This document shows, one piece after another, positions 24,468 through 31,543 of a stretch of 31,543 nt of DNA (position 1 is the stretch's first letter; each line of letters starts with the position of its first letter). The notes beneath the pieces are model-generated. The model ran no database searches, was not told the origin of the DNA, and saw nothing but the letters and a program-made list of their open reading frames with translations. Origin of the DNA: CAYXXZ01 sp964469165 (lineage in GTDB: Bacteria > Pseudomonadota > Gammaproteobacteria > Pseudomonadales > Porticoccaceae); NCBI GenBank assembly GCA_964469165.1, contig CAYXXZ010000029.1, forward strand, positions 1 through 31,543, in the 5' to 3' direction. A program made the position numbers and the translations under genes.

Positions 24468-25325
24468 TCACCGCTGCCCACCCAACCCGTACACCGTCTG
24501 CCCGCGCAGGCGGAAGTTGTCGCTGATGTAGGAAAAGTTTTCCGAGTGGCCGGCGAACAGCAGGCCGTCCGGCTTGAGCAGCGGCGCGAAGCGGGACAGT
24601 ATTCCCGCCTGGGTGGGCTTGTCGAAATAGATCATCACATTGCGACAGAAAATGGCATCGAACGGCCCCCGCACCGGCCAGCGCGGATCGATGAGATTGA
24701 GAGGCGCGAATTTCACCATCGCGGCCAGCTCCGGGCTGACCCGCGCCGAGCCTTCCATAGGGCCGCGCCCCTTCAGAAAAAAGCGCTTGATGCGCTGTTC
24801 TTCCACCTTGGCCAGGCGGCTCAGCGGGTAGATGCCGCGGCGCGCGCTGGCGAGTGCGCCGGTGTCGATATCAGTGGCCAGGATGCGCGCATCGGCGCCC
24901 TCGCCGAGTGCCTCGCGCAGCACCATGGCGATCGAGTAGGGCTCTTCCCCCGTCGAGGCCGCGCAGCACCAGATCCGTATCGGGCCGCGCCTTCCCGCCA
25001 GGTGCTGGCGCAACAGCGGAAAATGATGGGACTCGCGGAAAAATGCCGTGAGATTGGTGGTCAAGGCGTTGGTGAATTCCTGCCACTCGTCCGTGCCTGG
25101 GCTGCCTTCGAGAAAATCGATGTAGTCGGCAAAGCGGGCGAAGCCGTGCTGCTTCACGCGCCGCGCCAGGCGCGCGTACACCATCTGGCGCTTGTGGCCG
25201 GCAAGCACGATGCCGGCACGGCGATAGATCAGCGTGGCGATGCGGCGGAAATCCTGATCGCTGAAGTCCAGCTCGCGCGCCAGCAGTGCACCGAGCTGAG
25301 CCACCTGTCCCAGCGCCGCCGTCAA
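24468..25325 (-). CDS. cheR: Chemotaxis protein methyltransferase CheR
   Basis: A 285-residue S-adenosylmethionine-dependent enzyme that methylates receptor glutamates. It aligns over its whole length with E. coli CheR: the N-terminal helical domain (FRRIATLIYRRAGIVLAGHK), NALTTNLTAFFRESHHFPLL, the SAM-binding ASTGEEPYSIAM, ATDIDTGALASARRGIY, FDAIFCRNVMIYFDK and the C-terminal LLKPDGLLFAGHSENFSY. The start given is a TTG whose bases overlap the aer stop (TTGA). A GTG seven codons later (25304) is the alternative, and neither has a strong ribosome-binding site. Translational coupling to aer is likely. Confidence 0.96.
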   Translation of the reverse strand: MTAALGQVAQLGALLARELDFSDQDFRRIATLIYRRAGIVLAGHKRQMVYARLARRVKQHGFARFADYIDFLEGSPGTDEWQEFTNALTTNLTAFFRESHHFPLLRQHLAGRRGPIRIWCCAASTGEEPYSIAMVLREALGEGADARILATDIDTGALASARRGIYPLSRLAKVEEQRIKRFFLKGRGPMEGSARVSPELAAMVKFAPLNLIDPRWPVRGPFDAIFCRNVMIYFDKPTQAGILSRFAPLLKPDGLLFAGHSENFSYISDNFRLRGQTVYGLGGQR

Positions 25326-26986
25326 ACGACACCCGCGACAGCGCGGCAGCTGGCCGCTGGCGCGGCGGGCAGCACGCCGCCCACTTCCGGATGGCCGCCG
25401 TCGAGACGAAACACGTCGGCGGCGTGGGCCAGCAGCGCGATCTCGCCGTCCAGCACCTGCACGGCCCGGCTCGATGCCTTCACCCGCAGCGCATTGTGCT
25501 GCGTGACCTGTTCCATCTGCGCCACGGCCTGGTTGATTTCGACGATGCTCTGGCTTTGTTCACCCGATGCCTCGGCGATGTCGCCGATGATGGCGCTGAC
25601 CTGATTGACCGCCACCACCACCCCCGCGATCGATTCCTCGGCACCTCGCACCAGGCCGGCACCGCTTTCTATGTCGTCGCGGGAGGCGGCGATCAGCTCG
25701 CGGATCTCCTGCGCCGAATCCGCCGAGCGGCGCGCGAGATTGCGCACTTCCCCCGCCACCACGGCGAAGCCGCGCCCCTGGGCGCCGGCGCGCGCCGCTT
25801 CCACCGAGGCGTTGAGGGCGAGCAGGTTGGTCTGAAAGGCGATGCTGTCGATGGCATCGATGATCAGCGACATCTTTCCCGAGCTCATTGTGATGCGGTC
25901 CATGGTGTCCACCACATCGCGCATGACCTCGCCGCTGCCTGAAGCAACTTCCGCGGTGCCCGACGACAGGGTGCGCGCTTGCCCGGAGCTGTCGGCATTC
26001 TGCTGCGCCGCCGCCATGATCTGCGCCATGCTGGCTGCCGCCTGCTGGAGAAAGGCCGCCTGCTGTTCGGTGCGGCTCGCCAACTCGCGGCTGCCGTCGG
26101 CGATGTCCCTGGCGGCAGGCGTGACCACCACCACCCGGTCATTGACGTCGCCGATGATGTTGACCAGGCTTTTGCGCATGACATCCAAAGATGTCATCAG
26201 CTGTCCGACTTCGTCGCGGCCCGCCAGCGGCGGTCGCACTGCCAGGTTGCCCGCCGCCACCTGACGCGTGAACGCCACGGCCTGGCTCAGCGGCTCGAAC
26301 AGGCTGCGTCGCACCCACAGGACAAAGCTGCCGAGCGCCAGCAGGCCACCGCCCAGCAGCAGCCACTGGACCGCGAGGGCCAGATCGCGCGCCGGAGAAG
26401 GTTCCAGCAGGGCCATGTTGTAAAGCCCCGTGCCGGTGAGCGCAACCAGCATCACGGCGGCGATTGCCGCCAGAAAATTGGAGCCACTGGCCAGGGAGTG
26501 AACGTTGAAGCGCCGCAGCCGCGCCCACAGGCCGCGCTCGCGCACCTCACCGCGGTGCAGGTAAAGGTGTTTGCCCTTGCCGGCGCGCAGCGCAGCGTAG
26601 GCCTGTTCGGCGGCGGCGATGGCGTCGCGGCTGGCCTGGGTGCGCATCGACACATAGCCCTTGACTGCACCGTTTTCGACGATGGGCGCGACATGCGCCA
26701 GCACCCAGTAATGGTCGCCATTCTTGCGCCGGTTCTTCACCAGGCCGACCCAGGTGTCGCCCGCCTTGATGGTGCTCCACAGGTTGGCAAAGCACTCGCG
26801 CGGCATATCGGGGTGGCGAATGATGTTCTGCGGCTGGCCGTGGAGCTCTTCCGCCGTATAGCCGCTGACCGCGATGAAGGCGGGGTTGGCGTAGGTGATG
26901 TTGCCACTGTGATCGGTACGCGAGACCAGATAGTGATTGCCGTCGAGCTTGAATTCCCGCCCCGTGACGGGTTGATTGTTGCGCAT
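25322..26986 (-). CDS. aer: Aer-like PAS-domain energy/redox taxis receptor
   Basis: A 554-residue receptor with the Aer plan. The N-terminal cytoplasmic PAS domain (about 18-118) carries the blocks ITYANPAFIAVSGYTAEELH, GQPQNIIRHPDMP and KNRRKNGDHYWV, almost as in E. coli Aer, where this domain binds FAD. Two adjacent hydrophobic segments follow (about 172-195 and 203-228) with no real periplasmic domain between them, then HAMP and the signalling coiled coil with DAIDSIAFQTNLLALNASVE. It should report internal redox or oxygen-related state to CheA. It lacks the tether pentapeptide and has an Ala/Pro-rich tail. GGAG precedes the ATG by about 8 bases. E. coli keeps aer outside the che operon; here it is between cheW and cheR. 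Confidence 0.93.
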   Translation of the reverse strand: MRNNQPVTGREFKLDGNHYLVSRTDHSGNITYANPAFIAVSGYTAEELHGQPQNIIRHPDMPRECFANLWSTIKAGDTWVGLVKNRRKNGDHYWVLAHVAPIVENGAVKGYVSMRTQASRDAIAAAEQAYAALRAGKGKHLYLHRGEVRERGLWARLRRFNVHSLASGSNFLAAIAAVMLVALTGTGLYNMALLEPSPARDLALAVQWLLLGGGLLALGSFVLWVRRSLFEPLSQAVAFTRQVAAGNLAVRPPLAGRDEVGQLMTSLDVMRKSLVNIIGDVNDRVVVVTPAARDIADGSRELASRTEQQAAFLQQAAASMAQIMAAAQQNADSSGQARTLSSGTAEVASGSGEVMRDVVDTMDRITMSSGKMSLIIDAIDSIAFQTNLLALNASVEAARAGAQGRGFAVVAGEVRNLARRSADSAQEIRELIAASRDDIESGAGLVRGAEESIAGVVVAVNQVSAIIGDIAEASGEQSQSIVEINQAVAQMEQVTQHNALRVKASSRAVQVLDGEIALLAHAADVFRLDGGHPEVGGVLPAAPAASCRAVAGVV

Positions 26987-26990
26987 GAAA

Positions 26991-27149
26991 CTACTCCGCG
27001 GCCAGGGTCATGTCACCCTTCCAACGTGATTTTTTGCACAGGGTGAACGGCGCCTTGCCAATGGCACCGGCAATCCTCCGTGGTGCCGCGGCCCACGCAA
27101 AAGTACCGTCCGGCCCGGGAAAGGGGTGAGATGACGGGCCACCATTCAT
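26991..27149 (-). CDS. Candidate small protein (52 residues) between cheW and aer
   Basis: The ATG overlaps the cheW stop codon in the ATGA pattern used by other gene pairs here, and the TAG stop lies 4 bases before the aer start, so the frame fills an otherwise odd 160-base gap exactly. The product is basic in its second half (TLCKKSRWKGDM), has no signal peptide and matches no family I know. Against it, about 35 percent of its codons end in A or T, more than in the flanking genes, and it uses rare AGG. It may be a real coupled small gene or a chance frame. Confidence 0.4.
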   Translation of the reverse strand: MNGGPSSHPFPGPDGTFAWAAAPRRIAGAIGKAPFTLCKKSRWKGDMTLAAE

Positions 27150-27625
27150 TCGGCGACGCCGTCCATCAGCGCCAGTTCTTCGCTGCTGAGCAGTTTGTCG
27201 ATATTGACCAGCACCAGCATGCGGTCGCCGAGGTTGCCGAGCCCGTAGAGATAGTCGAGAGGCAGGCCGACGGCGAGCTCCGGCACCGGCTTGACCTGCT
27301 CCTCGGTGAGCGTTTGCACGTCGGACACGCCGTCCACCACGATGCCCACCACGCGCGCGCCGATGTTCACCACGATCACCACGGTCTGGCTGGTGTAGGT
27401 GGCTTCGGAAATCCGGAAGCGGATGCGCAGATCGATGATCGGCACGATGATGCCGCGCAGGTTGGTGACGCCCTTGATGAACGCCGGCGCATTGGCGATG
27501 CGCGTGACGTTTTCGTAACCGCGAATTTCCTGCACCTTGAGGATGTCGATGGCGTACTCTTCGTCGCCCAGGTGGAACACGAGAAATTCCTGGCTCTGCG
27601 CCGCCAGTAGCACTTGCGCTGTCAT
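27146..27625 (-). CDS. cheW: Chemotaxis coupling protein CheW
   Basis: A 159-residue SH3-like adaptor that links receptors to CheA. Family blocks: FLVFHLGDEEYAIDILKVQE, RIANAPAFIKGVTNLRGIIV, PIIDLRIRF, GIVVDGVSDV. ATG 27625 overlaps the cheA stop (ATGA) and has GGGAGG about 10 bases upstream; an earlier in-frame ATG lies on top of that ribosome-binding site and is unlikely to be used. Confidence 0.97.
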   Translation of the reverse strand: MTAQVLLAAQSQEFLVFHLGDEEYAIDILKVQEIRGYENVTRIANAPAFIKGVTNLRGIIVPIIDLRIRFRISEATYTSQTVVIVVNIGARVVGIVVDGVSDVQTLTEEQVKPVPELAVGLPLDYLYGLGNLGDRMLVLVNIDKLLSSEELALMDGVAE

Positions 27626-29580
27626 GATGTCGCAACCTCCCATTGAAACCGTGGCCGCTGTTCGACGGCGGCATGAAATTTTTTCTTGGCGTGATTGAAG
27701 CGATGCAGTTCCGCCACATCCAGAATCAGCGCCACGCGCCCATCGCCGAGGATGGTGGCGCCCGACACGCCGGGCACCTTGCGGTAATTGGTTTCCAGAT
27801 TCTTCACCACCACCTGTTGCTGATTGAGCGGCTCATCCACCAGCAGCGCGTAGCGGCGCTTGTCGCCCTCGACGATCACCGCGATGCAGTCGTCCAGATC
27901 GGATGCGGCGCGCTCGACGTCCATCACCTCGTGCAGCGACACCACCGGCAGGTACTCGTCGCGCACCTTGAGAAGCCGGTCATCGCCGGCCATGGTGAAC
28001 AGCTGCTCGCCGCCCGGCTGGATCAGCTCGCTGACCACCCCCAGGGGAAGAATGAAGATTTCGCTGCCGACCCGCACCGACATGCCGTCGAGGATCGCCA
28101 GTGTCAGGGGCAGCAGGATGCGGGTAGTGGTGCCCTCGCCGTGCCGCGACATGATTTCGACATGGCCGCCCATCGCCTGAATGTTGCGCTTGACCACGTC
28201 CATGCCGACGCCGCGCCCGGACACATCGCTGACTTCTTCGGCGGTGGAAAAGCCCGGCGCGAAAATCAATTGCCAGACTTCGTCGTCGCTCATCTGCTCC
28301 GACACCGCCAGGCCGTTGGCGCGGGCCTTGGCGAGCAGTTTGTCGCGGCGCAGGCCGCCGCCGTCGTCGCCGACCTCGATGACGATGTTGCCGCCCTGGT
28401 GGCGGGCCGACAGGCGCAGGGTACCGGTCGCCGGTTTGCCCGCAGCCTCGCGCAGCGCCGGCACTTCGATGCCGTGATCGAGGCTGTTGCGCACCAGGTG
28501 GGTGAGGGGATCGATGATGCGCTCGATGAGACCCTTGTCGAGCTCGGTGGATTTGCCCTCGGCGACCAGCTCCACCTGCTTGTCGAGCTTTGCCGCCAGA
28601 TCCCGCACCAGGCGCGGAAAGCGGCTGAATACGTAGTCCATCTGCACCATGCGGATGGACATCACCGCCTCCTGGAGATCGCGGGCATTGCGTTGCAGCA
28701 GCGCGAGCCCCTCGCCGAGATCGCGCCCCGCCATGCCGATATCGGCGGCGCGCTGGTCGAGCATCGACTGGGTGATGATCAGTTCGCCCACCAGGTTGAT
28801 GATGTGATCCACCTTGTCCACCGGCACCCGGATGGAGCCGGTTTCGGTGCCGCCTTTCGGGCTCTGGGCCGGGCGACCCTCAGCGGCGGGCGACGCCTTG
28901 CGCACCTCGCGGCTGGTCGGCGCCACGGCCGCCGCCGGGGTACTGATCCGCACCTGCGCGGCATCCACCACGAAGCACAGCACCGCCTCGATGTCGTCGG
29001 CGCTCGCGCTGGTGTGGAGCAGCACCTCGAAACAGGCTTCATCGCCGCTGCTGCCGCGCACCTCGCCGAGCAGGCCCAGTTCCTCGACGAGCAGTTGCCG
29101 ATCCTTTTCACTCACCCCGAGCAGGGCCACACAGAGCGTGGTTTCCGCCCCGGCGGCAGGCGCCGGTTCAAGCGCCCGCGGCGGGGGAGGCGGCGCGTCG
29201 TCGACCGACAATTGCCGCAACTGCGCACAGAGTTGCTCGCTCTCGTCCTCATCCGGTAGCGCACCGGCGCGGTGGGCGTCGATCTGGTTTTGCAGGACAT
29301 CCTTGGCCTGCAGGAACATATCGACGATATCGCGGCGCAGGGCGAGCTCGCCCTGGCGGACGTTGTCGAGCAGGTTTTCGAGGATGTGAGTGGTTTTCTG
29401 CAGCACGGTGAAGCCGAAGGCCCCGGCGCCGCCCTTGATGGAGTGGGCCGCGCGGAAGATGGCGTTGAGCGCTTCCAGCTCCGGCTCGTCCACGTCCAGG
29501 CCGAGCAGCAGGCGCTCCATGTCGTCGAGCAGCTCCTGCGCCTCTTCAAAAAAACTTTGCGTAAAATCGCTGATGTCCAT
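27622..29580 (-). CDS. cheA: Chemotaxis histidine kinase CheA
   Basis: A 652-residue kinase (E. coli CheA has 654) with all five domains. P1 HPt (1-130) has phospho-His46 in IFRAAHSIKGGAGAFGF and starts MDISDF as in E. coli. P2, the CheY-binding domain, is at about 155-230. P3 dimerisation is at about 250-330 (VDKVDHIINLVGELIITQSM). P4 ATPase is at about 335-510 (HLVRNSLDHGIE, EVGDDGGGL, DVSGRGVGMDVV). P5 CheW-like is at about 515-645. ATG 29580 is preceded by a GGGGG run at 8 bases and lies 4 bases after the motB stop; the open frame upstream is not family-like. Confidence 0.98.
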   Translation of the reverse strand: MDISDFTQSFFEEAQELLDDMERLLLGLDVDEPELEALNAIFRAAHSIKGGAGAFGFTVLQKTTHILENLLDNVRQGELALRRDIVDMFLQAKDVLQNQIDAHRAGALPDEDESEQLCAQLRQLSVDDAPPPPPRALEPAPAAGAETTLCVALLGVSEKDRQLLVEELGLLGEVRGSSGDEACFEVLLHTSASADDIEAVLCFVVDAAQVRISTPAAAVAPTSREVRKASPAAEGRPAQSPKGGTETGSIRVPVDKVDHIINLVGELIITQSMLDQRAADIGMAGRDLGEGLALLQRNARDLQEAVMSIRMVQMDYVFSRFPRLVRDLAAKLDKQVELVAEGKSTELDKGLIERIIDPLTHLVRNSLDHGIEVPALREAAGKPATGTLRLSARHQGGNIVIEVGDDGGGLRRDKLLAKARANGLAVSEQMSDDEVWQLIFAPGFSTAEEVSDVSGRGVGMDVVKRNIQAMGGHVEIMSRHGEGTTTRILLPLTLAILDGMSVRVGSEIFILPLGVVSELIQPGGEQLFTMAGDDRLLKVRDEYLPVVSLHEVMDVERAASDLDDCIAVIVEGDKRRYALLVDEPLNQQQVVVKNLETNYRKVPGVSGATILGDGRVALILDVAELHRFNHAKKKFHAAVEQRPRFQWEVATS

Positions 29581-29584
29581 GTTC

Positions 29585-30538
29585 TCAACCCCCTGATTGC
29601 GGCCCGCGCCGGACATCGGCCGCGCCGGGCTCGCCACGTTCGATCATTGCTGCGTCGCCGGCGCCGAGCGTGGCGAGCGGCGGCTCCCTGTTTTTCTCAC
29701 CGGAAATCAACAGCGGTGAGCGGATGGCGCGCGACACCTCGGGAAACAGCACCACCACCTCGATGCGGCGGTTGATGGCCGCGCTGCCTTCCGCATCCGG
29801 CAGCGGCACCCGGTCGGCAAGGCCGGCGACGCGCAGCAGCTTTTCCGGGGCGAGTCCACCGGCCACCAGTTCGCGGCGCGAGGCGTTGGCGCGGTCCGCT
29901 GCCAGCTCCCAGTTGCTGTAGCTGCGATAACCGCTGGCGTAGCCGTGACTGTCGGTGTGGCCGCTGATACTGAGATCGTTCGTCAGCTCGTTGAGCAGCG
30001 GCGCCATCACCTGCAACAGGCTGCGCATGTAGGGCGCCACCTGGTCGCTGCCGAGGTCGAACATGGGGCGCTGCTCGGTGTCCAGCAACTGGATGCGCAG
30101 GCCCTCCTGAGTGAGGTCGAAACGCATCTGGCGGCGCAGCTCGCGCAGCGCCGGGTCCGCCTCGATGGCCTCCTCGATACGGCGCTGCAATTGGCGAAAG
30201 AATTGTCGCTGCTGCGCCGTGACACCGTCCCGGGATTGCGGCTCGGCACGCCGCAGTTCGCCCTCGGCGCGCACGGGATCGTCGCCGCCGCCCGGAATCG
30301 CCGACGCGCTGGCGCCGGAATTGTCGCCACCCGCCATGGCGGCGAGCAGCGGCGTATTGAAATAATCCGCCACCGCGGCGCGCTGCTCGCGGCTGGCCGT
30401 GGAGAGAATCCACATCACCAGAAACAGTGCCATCAGCGCCGTCATGAAGTCGGCGAGGGCGATCTTCCAGCTGCCCCCGTGGCGGCCGTTGACGATTTTT
30501 TTGCGCCGGACGATGACCGGCCGTGTCGCGGCGTTCAC
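29585..30538 (-). CDS. motB: Flagellar motor stator protein MotB
   Basis: A 317-residue stator subunit. A short basic N-terminus (PVIVRRKKIVNGRHGGSWKI) precedes the single membrane helix with the proton-binding Asp30 (ALADFMTALMALFLVMWIL). A plug and linker follow, then the periplasmic OmpA-like peptidoglycan-binding domain (about 155-275: LSISGHTDSHGY, NWELAADRANASRRELVAGG, INRRIEVVVLF). The start is a GTG whose bases overlap the motA stop (GTGA). A longer open frame exists upstream inside motA but makes no sense for the family. cheA begins 4 bases after the stop. Confidence 0.97.
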   Translation of the reverse strand: MNAATRPVIVRRKKIVNGRHGGSWKIALADFMTALMALFLVMWILSTASREQRAAVADYFNTPLLAAMAGGDNSGASASAIPGGGDDPVRAEGELRRAEPQSRDGVTAQQRQFFRQLQRRIEEAIEADPALRELRRQMRFDLTQEGLRIQLLDTEQRPMFDLGSDQVAPYMRSLLQVMAPLLNELTNDLSISGHTDSHGYASGYRSYSNWELAADRANASRRELVAGGLAPEKLLRVAGLADRVPLPDAEGSAAINRRIEVVVLFPEVSRAIRSPLLISGEKNREPPLATLGAGDAAMIERGEPGAADVRRGPQSGG

Positions 30539-31413
30539 GCGCCCTCTGCCACGGCGGCGGCGCGGGTGCTGCGCACATGGTCTTCGAGCTCGACGAAGCT
30601 CGGCCGCTCGGCGCTGTGCACGGCCTTGCGTCCGAATTCCACCGCCAGCTGCGGGGCGTAACCGTGGAGGCTGGCAAGAAGGGTGACGCGCACGCACTGC
30701 AGGACTTTTTCCGCCTCCTTGGTCTGGCGTTCGAGGCGGCTCGCCAGCGGTGCGATGAAGCCGTATCCCATGAGGATGCCGAGAAAGGTGCCCACCAGGG
30801 CATGGGCTATCATCTGGCCCATCTGGTCGGGCGGCGCATCGGCGGCGGACAGCGCCCGCACCACACCCATGACGGCGGCGACGATGCCAAAGGCGGGCAT
30901 GGCGTCGGCCACCTTGCTGATGGCATCCACCGGGATGTGGGACTCGCTCTCGAAAGCCTCGATTTCATGGAGCATGAGCTCGTCGATTTCCATCGGGTCC
31001 ATGCCGCCACTGACCATGATGCGCAGGTAATCGGTGAGAAAGTTGACGATCAGCGGGTCTTCGAGCACCCGCGGGTGTTCCTGGAACAGCGGGCTCGCCG
31101 CGGGATCGTCGATATCCGCTTCCACACCGAGCATGCCGTTGTGGCGGATCTTGTTGAGCAACTTGTAGAGCAGCCCCATCAACTCCATGTAGAGCGCCTT
31201 GTCGTAGCCCGAGGCGCGCTTGAGGCGCGAAAAGGCGCGGAACGTCGCCTTGATGGCCTTGCCGTGGTTGGCTGCGATGAACGCGCCCAGCCCAGCCCCG
31301 CCGATCATCACGAACTCGGTTGGCTGAAACAGGGGGCCCAGGTGTCCGCCCGCCAGCGCAAAGCCGCCAAATACGGAGACGATAACCACGGCAAATCCCA
31401 GAGCAATCAGCAC
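30535..31413 (-). CDS. motA: Flagellar motor stator protein MotA (proton-type)
   Basis: A 292-residue, four-helix inner-membrane stator protein (E. coli 295). I chose the GTG at 31413: it gives VLIALGFAVVIVSVFGGF, in line with E. coli MLILLGYLVVLGTVFGGY, and has GAAGG about 7 bases upstream. An upstream in-frame GTG at 31497 lies inside the heptamer array and above the sigma-28 promoter, so it cannot be on that transcript. Membrane helices appear at about 1-20, 30-50, 165-190 and 200-220, and the cytoplasmic loop between them is intact. motA opens the motAB-cheAW... cluster, as in enteric bacteria. Confidence 0.96.
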   Translation of the reverse strand: MLIALGFAVVIVSVFGGFALAGGHLGPLFQPTEFVMIGGAGLGAFIAANHGKAIKATFRAFSRLKRASGYDKALYMELMGLLYKLLNKIRHNGMLGVEADIDDPAASPLFQEHPRVLEDPLIVNFLTDYLRIMVSGGMDPMEIDELMLHEIEAFESESHIPVDAISKVADAMPAFGIVAAVMGVVRALSAADAPPDQMGQMIAHALVGTFLGILMGYGFIAPLASRLERQTKEAEKVLQCVRVTLLASLHGYAPQLAVEFGRKAVHSAERPSFVELEDHVRSTRAAAVAEGA

Positions 31414-31453
31414 AGCCCGACCTTCAACTACGACGGAATAGTCAACGATGGGT

Positions 31454-31480
31454 ATATCGGCAGGAAAGACGCAGGATTTA
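31454..31480 (-). promoter_or_regulatory. Sigma-28 (FliA) promoter of the motA-cheA cluster
   Basis: On the minus strand, TAAATCCT and GCCGATAT are separated by exactly 11 bases. The -10 octamer matches the FliA consensus at 7 of 8 positions and the -35 keeps TAAA. The predicted transcript start is about 35 bases before the motA GTG. A CAGTTCA heptamer array begins 9 bases upstream of the -35. Confidence 0.8.
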
Positions 31481-31489
31481 GGGGGGGTA

Positions 31490-31543
31490 GAGTTCACAGT
31501 TCACAGTTCACAGTTCACAGTTCACAGTTCACAGTTCACAGTT
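31490..31543. repeat. CAGTTCA heptamer array at the right edge
   Basis: One GAGTTCA unit is followed by at least six perfect CAGTTCA copies that run off the end of the window. Same unit and orientation as the array at 1693-1741. It lies directly upstream of the motA sigma-28 promoter. Confidence 0.95.

Overview
The window is GC-rich DNA with densely packed genes, many 4-base stop/start overlaps and mostly G/C third positions. The gene content points to a gammaproteobacterium. The left side has the common proteobacterial tsaC / dprA / LysM // def / fmt / rsmB / trkA / trkH neighbourhood. The right side has an enteric-style motility set (flhC, flhBAE, fliA, motAB-cheAW...cheRB...cheYZ). The non-enteric housekeeping context and an Aer-type receptor inside the che operon argue against a standard enterobacterium. 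A free-living or sulfur-oxidiser-type gammaproteobacterium is my guess, at low certainty.

Layout. 1-2873 (minus strand): the 5' part of tsaC (cut by the left edge), dprA and a LysM protein, separated by gaps that carry 7-base tandem repeats. 3042-9283 (plus): def, fmt, rsmB, trkA, trkH and a TIGR02444-family protein. 9498-10902 (plus): an exported lytic transglycosylase and flhC, with no flhD in the window. 11068-15466 (minus): a large soluble GAF/PAS hybrid histidine kinase followed by a REC-HD-GYP regulator. 15650-20168 (plus): flhB-flhA-flhE and fliA. 20290-31413 (minus): one long motility/chemotaxis cluster in the order motA-motB-cheA-cheW-(small ORF)-aer-cheR-cheB-mcp-cheY-cheZ.

How it works together. 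FlhC (with an FlhD that must be encoded elsewhere) is expected to switch on class 2 genes. A candidate FlhDC-type inverted repeat with a -10 box but no good -35 lies upstream of fliA. FliA (sigma-28) would then drive class 3 genes. Three close matches to the sigma-28 promoter (TAAA(G)-type -35, exactly 11 bases between the two octamers, GCCGATAN) lie upstream of motA, upstream of cheB (internal to the che cluster) and upstream of the hybrid kinase/HD-GYP pair. The last one puts a c-di-GMP phosphodiesterase system in the flagellar regulon by sequence.

The most unusual structure not explained by genes is a set of intergenic arrays with a strict 7-base period (CAGTTCA, GTTTCAC-like and NNGCTTA-like families) at five places. 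Two sit just upstream of the sigma-28 promoters of motA and cheB. There are also two different long inverted-repeat (REP-like) elements on either side of fliA, and a candidate 52-codon ORF that fits exactly between cheW and aer. No RNA gene, CRISPR array, prophage or insertion sequence was seen.
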